The notes: generated from the sequence alone by a model not told the origin. Positions 44,959 through 54,428 are shown, counted from the stretch's first letter. The stretch: DNA of 64,000 nucleotides from Szabonella alba (GCF_016765775.1 NZ_JAESVN010000009.1:1-64000); one strand, 5' to 3'. Translations and numbers: made by a program.

Positions 44959-45570
44959 ATGTTCATTGGCGCGCAGGTGTCGCTATATCCCATGACGTCC
45001 GATTTTGTCGGCGTCATCCTGTCGGGGCTTGAGGCACTGACCCCCTATCGGGCCGATCTGCGGATCGAGACCGATGATATGTCCACCCTGATGGTCGGCG
45101 CGCCGGGGCCGCTGATCGACGCGATCCGTGATCTTTTCGCCGGGGCCGCGCGACAGCCCGCGCATGTCACCATGCATGTCACCCTGTCGCGCGGCTGTCC
45201 GGGGGAACCGGATGATCCCAGTTGCCGCTGCGATGTGCTGGCCGTGGCGCAGGGCCAGCCGCTGCCCGAACGGCAGGCCGAGGCGCTGAAATCCGTGCAG
45301 TCTGCCCCGAATCTGGGGGTGGAGATCGACCTGCAATTCTCGCTTTATGTGCTGGGGCAGGACCGGCATATGGATGAGATCTATGGCTGTATTGACTTTC
45401 TGAAAGCCTCGGGCACCTTCCTGAAATCCAAGAATTTCTGCACCCGGTTGCGCGGCGATGCCGGCGCCGTGTTCGAGGTCTTGCGACAGGCCTTCCTGCG
45501 CTTTGGCCCGGCCGAGGGGCATGTGACCATCGACCTGACGGCCTCTGCCAACAGCCCCAGCCCGCGCTGA
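44959..45570 (+). CDS. ykoF: YkoF-family thiamine/hydroxymethylpyrimidine-binding protein
   Basis: A 203-residue protein with tandem ferredoxin-like domains: QVSLYPMTSDFVGVILSGLE in the first and QFSLYVLGQDRHMDEIYGCI in the second, repeating the substrate-binding pattern. YkoF binds thiamine or its pyrimidine moiety in the cytoplasm. It directly follows a TPP riboswitch and leads an ABC importer, matching the known ykoF-thiXYZ arrangement. No signal peptide. Confidence 0.88.
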   Translation: MFIGAQVSLYPMTSDFVGVILSGLEALTPYRADLRIETDDMSTLMVGAPGPLIDAIRDLFAGAARQPAHVTMHVTLSRGCPGEPDDPSCRCDVLAVAQGQPLPERQAEALKSVQSAPNLGVEIDLQFSLYVLGQDRHMDEIYGCIDFLKASGTFLKSKNFCTRLRGDAGAVFEVLRQAFLRFGPAEGHVTIDLTASANSPSPR

Positions 45571-45593
45571 GCGCGACCAACAGGGGCAGGCTG

Positions 45594-46352
45594 ATGACGA
45601 TTCCGCGCATTTTCGCGCCGCTGGCGCTGTTTGCCGCCCTGCTGGCGGGGTGGGAGGCCTATTGCCGGATGGCAGGGGTTCCGCCTCTGGTGTTGCCGCC
45701 GCCCTCGGGTGTGCTGCGCGCGCTGGTGCTGCACCGGGCCGAGATCGGCGGCCATGCCCGGGCGACGATGGCTGTGGCGGCGCTTGGGTTCTCCCTGTCG
45801 GTGGGCTTTGCCTTTGTAACCTCGGTCGCGCTGCATTTTTCGCACCGGGCCGAACGGGCGCTGATGCCGCTTTTCGTGGCCAGCCAGACCGTGCCGCTGG
45901 TGGCACTGGCGCCCCTGATGATTCTGTGGTTCGGCTTTGGCCTTCTGCCCAAGGTGCTGCTGGTGGTGCTGGTCACCTTTCTGCCGATGCTGATGAGCCT
46001 GATGTCCGGCTATCGTCAGACACCGCGCGCCTTTGCCGATCTGCTGTTCTCGATGGGGGCCGGGCGCTGGGGCGTCTTCCGCCGCGCCACACTGCCCTCG
46101 GCCCGCGCGAGCTTTCTGGCAGGTCTGCGCATTTCGGCGACCTATGCCATCGTTGCCACAATCTTCGCCGAATATGCAGGCGCTCGGCAGGGTCTGGGCA
46201 TCTATATCCTGTCGGCCAAGAACAATTTCCGCGCCGATCTGGTGCTGGCCGCCGTGGTGGTCTCGGCCTGCCTGACGCTGGCGCTGCTGGCATTGCTGCG
46301 GCTGATCGACCGGCTGACAGCCCGGGGACCGGAGGCGCGCAATGACGCTTGA
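45594..46352 (+). CDS. thiX: ABC transporter permease for thiamine precursor
   Basis: A 252-residue inner-membrane permease with about six helices. The cytoplasmic EAA-like loop LLFSMGAGRWGVFRRATLP and the LRISATYAIVATIFAEYAG segment are characteristic of the taurine/nitrate/HMP permease family. Position after ykoF under the TPP riboswitch identifies it as ThiX of the hydroxymethylpyrimidine importer. It overlaps thiZ by 11 bases. Confidence 0.9.
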   Translation: MTIPRIFAPLALFAALLAGWEAYCRMAGVPPLVLPPPSGVLRALVLHRAEIGGHARATMAVAALGFSLSVGFAFVTSVALHFSHRAERALMPLFVASQTVPLVALAPLMILWFGFGLLPKVLLVVLVTFLPMLMSLMSGYRQTPRAFADLLFSMGAGRWGVFRRATLPSARASFLAGLRISATYAIVATIFAEYAGARQGLGIYILSAKNNFRADLVLAAVVVSACLTLALLALLRLIDRLTARGPEARNDA

Positions 46353-47088
46353 TCTGCGCGCGCTGACCATCCGAACCGAAGGTCGCGATATGGTCCAGGA
46401 TCTGTCGCTGTCGCTGCCCACGACCGGGATCACGGCGCTGATCGGACCTTCGGGCTGTGGCAAGACCTCGGTGCTGAAATGGATGCTGGGCATCCTGCCG
46501 CCCGGATTGCAGTCAATGGGCGATCTGTTGCTGGATGGAAGCCCCATCAACCGCCCGCACCCGGCGCTCGGCTATCAGCCGCAGGGGGATGCGCTGTTTC
46601 CATGGCTGACCATCGCGCAGAACGCGGCGCTGGGGCTGGAGGTGGCGGGCCTGTCGCGGCGCGCGGCGCAGGCAAAGGTGGACCCGCTGTTCGCGCCCTT
46701 CGGGCTGGCAGGAACCGAGGCGATGTTTCCCGCGCAGCTTTCAGGTGGCATGCGCCAGCGCGCGGCCTTTCTGCGCACCATCGTGCAGGACAGCCGTTTC
46801 GTGCTGCTGGATGAACCCTTTTCCGCGCTCGATGCGGTGACGCGGCTGCGGATGCAGGACTGGTTGCTGGCGCGGTTGCGCGACACCCCCCGCGCCGTGT
46901 TGCTGGTCACGCATGACCTGCATGAGGCAACCAGCCTTGCCGACCGCATTCTGGTCATGGCCGCCGGGCCGGGCCGCATCATCGCCGAAATCCCTGTCAC
47001 CACCCCGCAAGACCGCCGCCGCGAGGCCGATCTGGCCCCGCTGCGTGAAACCCTGAAATCCCTGTTGCTGGAGGATCTCGACCCATGA
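46342..47088 (+). CDS. thiZ: ABC transporter ATP-binding protein for thiamine precursor
   Basis: A 248-residue ATPase: Walker A GPSGCGKTSVLKWM, signature LSGGMRQRAAFLRT, Walker B FVLLDEPFSALD and the switch His in VTHDLHEA. It energises import through ThiX. It overlaps thiX and, by four bases, thiY, so the three are coupled. Confidence 0.93.
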   Translation: MTLDLRALTIRTEGRDMVQDLSLSLPTTGITALIGPSGCGKTSVLKWMLGILPPGLQSMGDLLLDGSPINRPHPALGYQPQGDALFPWLTIAQNAALGLEVAGLSRRAAQAKVDPLFAPFGLAGTEAMFPAQLSGGMRQRAAFLRTIVQDSRFVLLDEPFSALDAVTRLRMQDWLLARLRDTPRAVLLVTHDLHEATSLADRILVMAAGPGRIIAEIPVTTPQDRRREADLAPLRETLKSLLLEDLDP

Positions 47089-48077
47089 CCCGCCCTTTTC
47101 TGTTCGCCGCCCTGCTTGCCCTGCCTTGCCCGGTTCTGGCCCAGACCGACACCCTGATACCGGTCAGCATCGCGCTGGACTGGACCCTGAACACCAACCA
47201 TATCGGGCTGATCGCAGCTCGCGACCGGGGGCTTTATACCGAGGCGGGGCTTGAGGTCGATATCCTGCCCTATTCCGACACGAATTCCGCGGCCCTGCTG
47301 GCTGCGGGGACGGCCGATTTCGGCTATCTCACCTCACTTGGGTTCATGACTGCGGCTGCGGGCGGGGCTGATCTGACAGCCCTCTGGGCCACGATGCAGC
47401 ATGATGCCGGGCGACTGGTCTATAATTCTGACAATACCTCCATCACACGCCCCGCCGATCTGTCGGGCATGACCTATGCGGGTTTCGGCAGCGCATGGGA
47501 GGCGGCGCTGATCGGCACGATGATCGCCAATGACGGCGGTGATCCGGTCTGGGATACGGTCACCTTGGGCACTGGCGCCTATGAGGCGCTGGCATCGGGT
47601 GCCGTGGATTTCACGCTGGAGGTCGCGACATGGGAAGGCGTGAACGGCGAATTGCTGGGGCGGCGGCAATCCTCCTTCCGCTATGCCGATTACGGCATCC
47701 CTGATCAGCAGAACGGCTATATCGCCACACGCGGCGCGGTTCTGGCGGAACGCCCTGCGCTGGTGGCCGATTTCATGCGCGCGACCCATGCCGGATATGC
47801 ATGGGCCGCTGACAATCCCGGGGAAGCCGCCGACCTTTTGCTGGCCGCAGGGGATTTCCCCAATGCAGCGCTTGTGCATGGCTCCATGCGCGCGATTGTC
47901 GAGGGTGGTTATCTGCGTGACGCCGCCCGGCCGGTGGGGGGGATCGACCCCGACCGCTTTGCCGGGATGGCGCAGTTCCTGTTCGACAGCGGCGTGCTGA
48001 AAGACGCGAGCGGCGCGGCACTGGTCTGGCCGGGCGATGTGTCGGGCTGGTTCGATCAGGGCTGGCGGGCCGAGTGA
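47085..48077 (+). CDS. thiY: ABC transporter substrate-binding protein for thiamine precursor (NMT1/THI5-like)
   Basis: A 330-residue periplasmic receptor with a signal peptide (MTRPFLFAALLALPCPVLAQ). The mature start SIALDWTLNTNHIGLIAARD is the NMT1/THI5-like signature, followed by AAGTADFGYLTS and NDGGDP. By family and riboswitch context it binds hydroxymethylpyrimidine or its formylamino precursor for thiamine synthesis. A strong terminator follows. Confidence 0.9.
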   Translation: MTRPFLFAALLALPCPVLAQTDTLIPVSIALDWTLNTNHIGLIAARDRGLYTEAGLEVDILPYSDTNSAALLAAGTADFGYLTSLGFMTAAAGGADLTALWATMQHDAGRLVYNSDNTSITRPADLSGMTYAGFGSAWEAALIGTMIANDGGDPVWDTVTLGTGAYEALASGAVDFTLEVATWEGVNGELLGRRQSSFRYADYGIPDQQNGYIATRGAVLAERPALVADFMRATHAGYAWAADNPGEAADLLLAAGDFPNAALVHGSMRAIVEGGYLRDAARPVGGIDPDRFAGMAQFLFDSGVLKDASGAALVWPGDVSGWFDQGWRAE

Positions 48078-48111
48078 TCCGGCGAGTGTTCCGGCGCGCG
48101 GTCTGAAAGAC

Positions 48112-48140
48112 AAAGGCCCCGGCATTCCGCCGGGGCCTTT
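48112..48140. terminator. Bidirectional terminator between thiY and tmm
   Basis: AAAGGCCCCGGC and GCCGGGGCCTTT form a perfect 12-bp stem with an ATTCC loop between convergent genes, with A/T ends on both sides. Confidence 0.85.
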
Positions 48141-48162
48141 CGCGGAATGGTCGCCGCCGCGG

Positions 48163-49506
48163 TCAGTTGCGCAGATAGCTTTCCATCGTGTCCTCCAGCG
48201 CATCCTTCCACGGCGTGTGATGCACCGGCGCCATCGTGCCGGTAATGACCGAGCGATAGGCATTGTCGCGGAAGGTCATAATGTTCTGCTTCTTGTGGTC
48301 CTTCCATTCAAAGAAGGCCTCGCAGGCGCCATCGACATCGAAACTGGGGTAATCCGTCTCGGCGATCAGTTCCTTGACGTAATCGCCCTGATAATGGATC
48401 GCGTCATGCGCATCCTCCCCCGCATCCTCGGCCGCGATCCGGTCGGTCACATCCTTCAGCAGTGCAGCCTTGTCCGACGGAATGGCGATCCGCCCCATGA
48501 TCGCATCGCGCACCCACCAGGCCTGCGCGTCGAACATGTTGAAGGTGAACCACTGATCCTGCATGCCAAGATAGAACAGTTTCGGATTATGCACCCAGGC
48601 GACGCCCTTATACAGATCCGACGCCGCCAGACGGTTCGCCGTCTTCAGCCGCAGATCATCCGGCAGGAAGGGGAAATGATGCTTGTATCCGGTGCACAGG
48701 ATGATCGCATCGACCTTGGCCGAGGATCCGTCGGCAAAATAAGCTGTGTTCTCGTCCACCCGGTCCAGCCTTGGCACCTCTTTCCAGTTGTCGGGCCAGT
48801 TGAACCCCATCGGCGCGGTGCGATGCGCGACGATGATCGACTTGGCGCCGTACTTCCAGCACTGGCTGCCGATATCCTCAGCCGAATAGGAGGTGCCGAG
48901 GATCAGGAGATCCTTGCCCGCAAATTCCCGTGCATCGCGGAAATCATGGGCATGCAGGACGCGCCCGTTAAAACGGTCGAAACCGGGATATTCCGGCACA
49001 TTCGGCACCGAGAAATGACCCGAGGCGACGATCACGTTGTCGAAGTCTTCCGAATACATCCGGTCATTGGCCAGATCATGCGCGGTGATGGTGAATTTTC
49101 CCGTCTTCGCATCGTAATCCACCATGCGGACAGTGGTGGAAAAGCGCACCCAGTCACGCACCCCCGCCTTCTTCACCCGCCCCTCGATATAGTCGAACAG
49201 CACTGCGCGCGGCGGGTAAGAGGCGATCTGCTTGCCGAAATGTTCCTCGAATGAATAATCTGCGAATTCAAGGCCTTCCTTCGGGCCGTTCGACCAAAGA
49301 TAGCGATACATCGAGCAATGCACCGGCTCTCCATATTCATCCAGCCCCGTGCGCCATGTATAGTTCCAGAGCCCGCCCCAGTTGGACTGTTTCTCGAAAC
49401 AGACCACCTCGGGGATCTCCTCCCCCTTGGCGCGCGCGGACTGGAAGGCGCGCAACTGCGCAAGCCCTGACGGACCCGCTCCGATGACGGCTACTCTTGT
49501 GTTCAT
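48163..49506 (-). CDS. tmm: Trimethylamine monooxygenase
   Basis: Flavin monooxygenase of 447 residues that oxidises trimethylamine to its N-oxide with NADPH and oxygen. Seen: FAD loop [34 protein letters not shown], the FMO fingerprint region [12 protein letters not shown], the NADPH loop [17 protein letters not shown], and [17 protein letters not shown]. The sequence follows bacterial Tmm closely as remembered. The ATG at 49506 begins MNTRVAVIG. It lies downstream of gmaS but separated by a terminator and its own promoter region. Its usual partner tdm is not in the window. Confidence 0.93.
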   Translation of the reverse strand: MNTRVAVIGAGPSGLAQLRAFQSARAKGEEIPEVVCFEKQSNWGGLWNYTWRTGLDEYGEPVHCSMYRYLWSNGPKEGLEFADYSFEEHFGKQIASYPPRAVLFDYIEGRVKKAGVRDWVRFSTTVRMVDYDAKTGKFTITAHDLANDRMYSEDFDNVIVASGHFSVPNVPEYPGFDRFNGRVLHAHDFRDAREFAGKDLLILGTSYSAEDIGSQCWKYGAKSIIVAHRTAPMGFNWPDNWKEVPRLDRVDENTAYFADGSSAKVDAIILCTGYKHHFPFLPDDLRLKTANRLAASDLYKGVAWVHNPKLFYLGMQDQWFTFNMFDAQAWWVRDAIMGRIAIPSDKAALLKDVTDRIAAEDAGEDAHDAIHYQGDYVKELIAETDYPSFDVDGACEAFFEWKDHKKQNIMTFRDNAYRSVITGTMAPVHHTPWKDALEDTMESYLRN

Positions 49507-49562
49507 GTCGACCTCCGGCTGTTGTTCTTCTTGCAATGCCCCCGGCATTGCCCTTGGGCGAA

Positions 49563-49591
49563 GACTAGAAGGATATTTAATCCTGTGTCAA
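49563..49591 (-). promoter_or_regulatory. Candidate tmm promoter with internal operator palindrome
   Basis: On the minus strand TTGACA (49591-49586) is followed after 17 bp by CTAGTC (49568-49563). Inside the spacer AGGAT and ATCCT (49570-49574, 49580-49584) form an inverted repeat around ATTTA, the position of a classical repressor site. The -10 match is weak. The 283-bp gap otherwise holds only the gmaS terminator. Confidence 0.45.
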
Positions 49592-49710
49592 ATCTTCTTC
49601 CTGAAGGTAAACAGATTGGCGGCCCTGCTGCCTCCGGCGCCGCGCACATTGGCCTTGGAAGGCGCAGCAGGCCGCAGAGATCTGACCGGCGCCCATCCGA
49701 AAAAGAAGCG

Positions 49711-49728
49711 CCCCGGATTGCTCCGGGG
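49711..49728 (-). terminator. gmaS rho-independent terminator
   Basis: CCCCGGA and TCCGGGG pair around a 4-base loop; on the minus strand CGCTTCTTTTT follows, giving a U-rich end after gmaS. Confidence 0.8.
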
Positions 49729-49789
49729 CCAGTCAGGGACCGGAGGGGACAGGGCCGTCCCCCCCCGGGAATGCGGGATACCGGGAGTG

Positions 49790-51097
49790 TCAGATATCCA
49801 GCGTCGTCTCGGTTTCCCAACGCGAGAAATGCGAACAGTAATCCGTCCATTCCTTGTGCTTGAGCTTGAGGAAGGCGGAGGAGAATTCTTCGCCCATCAT
49901 CGCCTTCAGGGTCTTGTCCTTGTCATAGTCGCGCAGCGCATCCAGAAGGTTCAGCGGCAGTTTCGGCGCACCCTTCACCTTGTAGCCCTCGGCATACATG
50001 TCGATGTCATGCCGCTTGCCCGGATCGGCCTTGCTGCGCACCCCGTCCAGACCCGCCGCAATGATGACCGCCTGCAACAGATAGGGATTGGCCGCCCCGT
50101 CGGGCAGGCGCAGTTCAAACCGTCCCGGCCCCGGCACGCGCACCATATGGGTGCGGTTGTTGCCGGTCCATGTCACGGTATTGGGTGCCCATGTCGCCCC
50201 GCTGGTGGTGCGCGGCGCGTTGATGCGTTTATAGCTGTTCACCGTCGGATTGGTGATCGCGGCCAGCGCGCTGGCATGTTTCATGATGCCGCCAAGGAAG
50301 GTGCGGCCCTGATCCGACAACCCCAGTTCCTTCGACTTGTCGGCAAAGACGTTCTGCTTGCCGTCAAGGCTCCAGACCGAGATATGGGCATGGCAGCCCG
50401 AACCGGTCAGCCCCTTGAAGGGTTTCGGCATGAAGGTCGCGCGGAAGCCGTGCTTTTCGGCGACCGACTTGACCATGAACTTGAAAAAGCTGTGCTTGTC
50501 GGCGGTGGCCAGCGCGTCGTCATATTTCCAGTTCATCTCGAACTGGCCGGTCGCGTCCTCATGGTCGTTCTGATAGGCTTCCCAGCCAAGTTCCAGCATG
50601 TAATCGCAGATTTCCGAGATCACATCATAGCGGCGCATGATGGCCTGCTGGTCGTAACAGGGCTTCTCGGCGGTATCGTAGATATCCGAGACGCCGGTGC
50701 CTTCGGCATTCAGCAGAAAGAATTCCGGCTCGACTCCGGTCTTGACGCGCAGACCTTCCTTGGCGGCCTCGCCGACCAGACGTTCCAGCACATTGCGCGG
50801 CGCCTGTTCGACGCGCTTTTCCTCCATCGTGGCGCGGGCCGCGACCCAGGCCACCTCTTTTTTCCAGGGCAACTGAATCACGCTGTCGGGGTCGGGAACG
50901 GCCATCAGGTCGGGATGGGCGGGGGTCAGGTCAAGCCATGTCGCAAAGCCCGCAAATCCGGCGCCTTCCACCGACATGTCGGCAATCGCCTGTGTGGGCA
51001 CCAGCTTGGCGCGCTGTGAACCGAAAAGATCGGTATAGGAAATCATGAAATACCTGACGCCCTTTTCCTTCGCCCATTTGGCAAGGTCTTTCGTCAT
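49790..51097 (-). CDS. gmaS: Gamma-glutamylmethylamide synthetase
   Basis: Glutamine synthetase-family enzyme of 435 residues that ligates methylamine to glutamate with ATP, the entry step of the N-methylglutamate pathway. Seen: the beta-grasp start YFMISYTDLFGSQRAKLV, the catalytic-domain GVEPEFFLL, the ATP/metal loop GSGCHAHISVW, and NRTHMVRVPGPGRFELRLPD with the glutamate-binding Arg. Context with mgsABC and mgdABCD separates it from ordinary GlnA. AGGGAG precedes the ATG. It is 91 bp downstream of mgsC on the same strand. Confidence 0.94.
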   Translation of the reverse strand: MTKDLAKWAKEKGVRYFMISYTDLFGSQRAKLVPTQAIADMSVEGAGFAGFATWLDLTPAHPDLMAVPDPDSVIQLPWKKEVAWVAARATMEEKRVEQAPRNVLERLVGEAAKEGLRVKTGVEPEFFLLNAEGTGVSDIYDTAEKPCYDQQAIMRRYDVISEICDYMLELGWEAYQNDHEDATGQFEMNWKYDDALATADKHSFFKFMVKSVAEKHGFRATFMPKPFKGLTGSGCHAHISVWSLDGKQNVFADKSKELGLSDQGRTFLGGIMKHASALAAITNPTVNSYKRINAPRTTSGATWAPNTVTWTGNNRTHMVRVPGPGRFELRLPDGAANPYLLQAVIIAAGLDGVRSKADPGKRHDIDMYAEGYKVKGAPKLPLNLLDALRDYDKDKTLKAMMGEEFSSAFLKLKHKEWTDYCSHFSRWETETTLDI

Positions 51098-51188
51098 CGT
51101 GTAACTCCCTGTCGTCTCTTATGGTTTTTCCGTTGCGCCCGGTTCGCCCGGGCCTGCCATCCGCCCCGGCCCCGGGGTGGGTTTTCCG

Positions 51189-52517
51189 TCAGAACCCTCC
51201 GTTCCGTCCCGGGATCCAGCTTGTGCCGGCCAGCGGCACACCCGCCATGGCCGCCGCCTCGATGGACAGCGAACACAGATCCTCGGGTTCCAGATTGTGC
51301 AGATGGTTCTTGCCGCAGGCCCGCGCGATGGTCTGCGCTTCCAGCGTCATGACCTTCAGAAAATTGCTCAGCCGCCGCCCGCCCAGAACCGGGTCGAACC
51401 GCGCCGACAATTCGGGATCCTGCGTCGTGATCCCGGCGGGGTCGCGCCCCTCATGCCAGTCGTCATAGGCACCCGCCGTGGTTCCCAGTTTCTGATATTC
51501 CTCTTCCCATTGCGGGTCATTATCCCCCAGCGCGATCAGCGCCGCCGTGCCGATGGCCACCGCATCGGCCCCCAGTGCCATGGCCTTGGCCACATCGGCG
51601 CCCGAACGGATGCCGCCCGAGACGATCAGTTGCACCTTGCGATGCATGCCCAGATCCTGCAGCGCCTTCACCGCCTGCGGGATACAGGCCAGGATCGGCA
51701 TGCCGACATGTTCAATGAACACATCCTGCGTGGCCGCCGTCCCGCCCTGCATGCCGTCCAGCACCACCACATCCGCGCCCGCCTTCACCGCCAGCGCGGT
51801 GTCGTAATAGGGCCGCGCGCCGCCGACTTTCACATAGATCGGTTTTTCCCAATCGGTGATCTCGCGCAATTCAAGGATCTTGATTTCCAGATCATCCGGC
51901 CCGGTCCAGTCGGGGTGACGGCAGGCGGAGCGCTGGTCGATGCCTTTCGGCAGGTTGCGCATATTGGCAACCCGGTCGGAAATCTTCTGCCCCAGCAGCA
52001 TGCCACCGCCACCCGGCTTGGCCCCCTGCCCCACCACGATCTCGATCGCATCGCAGCGGCGCAGATCGTCGGGGTTCATCCCGTAGCGGCTGGGAAGATA
52101 TTGATAAACCAGCGTTCTGGAATGGCCGCGCTCTTCCTCGGTCATGCCGCCATCGCCGGTGGTGGTCGATGTGCCCGCCGCCGTGGCACCGCGCCCCAGC
52201 GCCTCTTTCGCGGGGCCCGACAGCGCGCCGAAGGACATGCCCGCAATCGTCACCGGAATGTCCAGATGAATCGGTTTTTTGGCAAAACGCGTGCCCAGCC
52301 AGACATCGGTGGCGCATTTCTCGCGATAGCCTTCCAGCGGATAGCGGCTGATCGAGGCGCCGAGGAACAGAAGGTCGTCGAAATGCGGCAGATGGCGCTT
52401 GGTGCCGCCGCCACGAATGTCATAGATGCCGGTCGCTGCGGCGCGACGGATTTCCGCGTTCACCGCAGGGGTGAAGGTGGCCGAGAAACGAGGCGGGGTT
52501 TTCGGAAATTCGGTCAT
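51189..52517 (-). CDS. mgsC: N-methylglutamate synthase subunit C (glutamate synthase-like, FMN-binding)
   Basis: A 442-residue barrel resembling the FMN-binding synthase domain of glutamate synthase: MSFGALSGPAKEALGRGA, QGAKPGGGGMLLGQKIS, VKVGGARPYYDTALAV and VVLDGMQGGTAATQDVF. With subunits A and B it converts gamma-glutamylmethylamide to N-methylglutamate. The Cys cluster that holds an iron-sulphur centre in GltB is not evident. It starts eight bases after mgsB ends. Confidence 0.92.
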   Translation of the reverse strand: MTEFPKTPPRFSATFTPAVNAEIRRAAATGIYDIRGGGTKRHLPHFDDLLFLGASISRYPLEGYREKCATDVWLGTRFAKKPIHLDIPVTIAGMSFGALSGPAKEALGRGATAAGTSTTTGDGGMTEEERGHSRTLVYQYLPSRYGMNPDDLRRCDAIEIVVGQGAKPGGGGMLLGQKISDRVANMRNLPKGIDQRSACRHPDWTGPDDLEIKILELREITDWEKPIYVKVGGARPYYDTALAVKAGADVVVLDGMQGGTAATQDVFIEHVGMPILACIPQAVKALQDLGMHRKVQLIVSGGIRSGADVAKAMALGADAVAIGTAALIALGDNDPQWEEEYQKLGTTAGAYDDWHEGRDPAGITTQDPELSARFDPVLGGRRLSNFLKVMTLEAQTIARACGKNHLHNLEPEDLCSLSIEAAAMAGVPLAGTSWIPGRNGGF

Positions 52518-52525
52518 TCGCTGCC

Positions 52526-53215
52526 TCAGTAATCCGACGCATTGTCGATGTTGAAATTGTAAAGCTTCCGGGCCGAGCCATAGCGCTTGAACTCTTCGGG
52601 CTTTGCCAGCCCGTCGGCCTCACCGCGCTTCAGAAGATCGGCCAGCAGCGCGATATGTTCGGGCCGCATTTCCTTTTCGACGCAATCGGCCCCCAGAGAC
52701 GTGACCGATCCGCGCACGAACAGCCGCGCCTCGTAAAGGCTGTCGCCCAAGGCGTCCCCGGCATCGCCCAGCACCACCAGATTGCCCGATTGCGCCATGA
52801 AGGCCGACATATGGCCGATGCTGCCATGAACCACGATGTCGATCCCCTTCATCGACACACCGCAGCGCGAACTGGCATTGCCCTTGATGACCAGAAGGCC
52901 GCCGCGCCCGGTGGCGCCTGCATATTGGCTGGCATTCCCGTCGATGATGACCGTGCCCGACATCATGTTTTCAGCAACGCCCGGCCCCGCCGATCCCTTG
53001 ATGCGGATCGTTGCCTGCTTGTTCATCCCGGCGCAATAATAGCCGGTTGACCCGCGCACGATGATTTCGACCGGGGCATCCACCCCGGCGGCAATCGCAT
53101 GGGCGCCCTTGGGGTTGATGACCTCCCAATCGGTCATATTGGTCTGACCCTTCAGCGCATGCAGCGCGGAATTGAGCGCCCGCAGGCCCTCTTCGCCCAG
53201 ATCGAAACTCTGCAT
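52526..53215 (-). CDS. mgsB: N-methylglutamate synthase subunit B (GXGXG domain)
   Basis: A 229-residue right-handed beta-helix like the GXGXG domain of glutamate synthase. Repeated glycine turns are visible: GSTGYYCAGMN, GSAGPGVAENMMSGTVII, GATGRGGLLVIKGNAS and GSIGHMSAFMAQSGNLVVLG. It probably supports subunit assembly between amidotransferase and synthase parts. The ATG at 53215 lies four bases after the mgsA stop, with AAGAGG spanning the junction; the open frame to 53506 is antisense-like sequence inside mgsA. Confidence 0.9.
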   Translation of the reverse strand: MQSFDLGEEGLRALNSALHALKGQTNMTDWEVINPKGAHAIAAGVDAPVEIIVRGSTGYYCAGMNKQATIRIKGSAGPGVAENMMSGTVIIDGNASQYAGATGRGGLLVIKGNASSRCGVSMKGIDIVVHGSIGHMSAFMAQSGNLVVLGDAGDALGDSLYEARLFVRGSVTSLGADCVEKEMRPEHIALLADLLKRGEADGLAKPEEFKRYGSARKLYNFNIDNASDY

Positions 53216-53219
53216 CCTC

Positions 53220-54116
53220 TTAACGCTCCCAGAAATAGACAGTGGCGGGTTCCGGTTCCCAGACGCGGGCGGTCTCGATCCCCGGCAGATTGACCAGCGC
53301 GCGATATTCGCTGCCGAAGGCAACATATTCATCGGTCTCGGCCATGACGGCAGGCTTGCAGGCGATGGGATCACGCACCACGCCAAAGCCGTTTTTCGTG
53401 CCGACAACGAAGGTATAGAAACCGTCCAGATCGTCCAGACCGGATTCCAGTGCCTTGCCAAGGCTTTGCCCCTCATCCAGCTTCTGGCTGACATAGGCGG
53501 CGGCAACCTCGGTATCGTTCTGCGTCTCGAAACTCTTGCCCTTGCGGATCAGTTCGCGGCGCAAACCGTTATGGTTGGAGAGCGAGCCGTTATGAACAAG
53601 GCACTGGTCCGACCCGGTGGAAAACGGATGCGCCCCCATCGTCGTCACCGCCGATTCCGTGGCCATCCGTGTATGGCCGATGCCATGGGTGCCCTGCATC
53701 TTTGCGACGCCGAAACGGGTCGCCACATCCTTGGGCAGGCCCACTTCCTTGAAGATCTCGATCGTGTCGCCGACGCTCATCACCTTTACATCGGGGCGCA
53801 GGGTGCCAAGGGTGGCGCGCAGCGCCGGGACGGCAGCCGATGCAACCCCGATCACGGCATGGGTGCTTTTCACCTCAACCGTGACGGGCTGACCCGTCGC
53901 CGCTGAAAGGTCGTCCTGCAAGCCGCTGAAATCCTTGTCGGGATCGGCAGACTGAATGGTGACCTTGGCCCTGCCTTCGGTGCCCCCGCCATAGATCGCG
54001 ATTCCGGCGCTGTCAGGCCCTCTGTCGGTCATCGTGACCAGCATATCGGCCAGCATCTCGCCCAGTTTCGGTTCCAGCTTCGGGTCCTTGAGGAACAACC
54101 CAACGATGCCGCACAT
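53220..54116 (-). CDS. mgsA: N-methylglutamate synthase subunit A (class II glutamine amidotransferase)
   Basis: A 298-residue Ntn amidotransferase domain. The nucleophile is Cys2 (MCGIVGLFLK); also seen are TDRGPDSAGIAIYG, HTRMATESAV and HNGSLSNHNGLRREL. It removes the methylamino group from gamma-glutamylmethylamide for transfer within MgsABC. GAAGGAG precedes the start. It leads mgsABC-gmaS and is divergent from amtB, with paired regulatory boxes between. Confidence 0.92.
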   Translation of the reverse strand: MCGIVGLFLKDPKLEPKLGEMLADMLVTMTDRGPDSAGIAIYGGGTEGRAKVTIQSADPDKDFSGLQDDLSAATGQPVTVEVKSTHAVIGVASAAVPALRATLGTLRPDVKVMSVGDTIEIFKEVGLPKDVATRFGVAKMQGTHGIGHTRMATESAVTTMGAHPFSTGSDQCLVHNGSLSNHNGLRRELIRKGKSFETQNDTEVAAAYVSQKLDEGQSLGKALESGLDDLDGFYTFVVGTKNGFGVVRDPIACKPAVMAETDEYVAFGSEYRALVNLPGIETARVWEPEPATVYFWER

Positions 54117-54428
54117 GGATTCGTCTCCTTCGACTGACTGGAATCACGCTAGCATCGTGATTTTTTATATTCAACTGGGAAGAAACTTTTTTCACTTTAC
54201 AGGAAAACCACTCTCGGACTGCCCGGGCTGCGGCTTTTTCTTGACAGATTGTCGCAGGCGAAGTTTCACTACAGCAAAAAAGTTTGCCAAGGAGGGAAAT
54301 TTCGTGCCGCTTGCGGTCGATATCCCGCCCATGCCGGTGCCGCGCCGTTGCGCATTCCAACCCCGACCGGGGCAGAGCCGGAACCGGACCGGAACACCGG
54401 CCGTCACGGCATCACCAACAGAGAGGGA
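54117..54428. promoter_or_regulatory. Divergent mgsA/amtB control region
   Basis: These 312 bp are AT-rich for the window. For mgsA, TATAAA lies at 54169-54164 on the minus strand, and an AAAAAAGTTT box (54192-54183) overlaps its -35 position. The same box occurs on the plus strand at 54276-54285 in front of amtB, exactly inverted. TTGACA at 54241-54246 may serve amtB. A shared activator of both directions, perhaps the XRE-cupin protein or NtrC-like control, is inferred. A small upstream ORF occupies 54304-54432. Confidence 0.6.
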
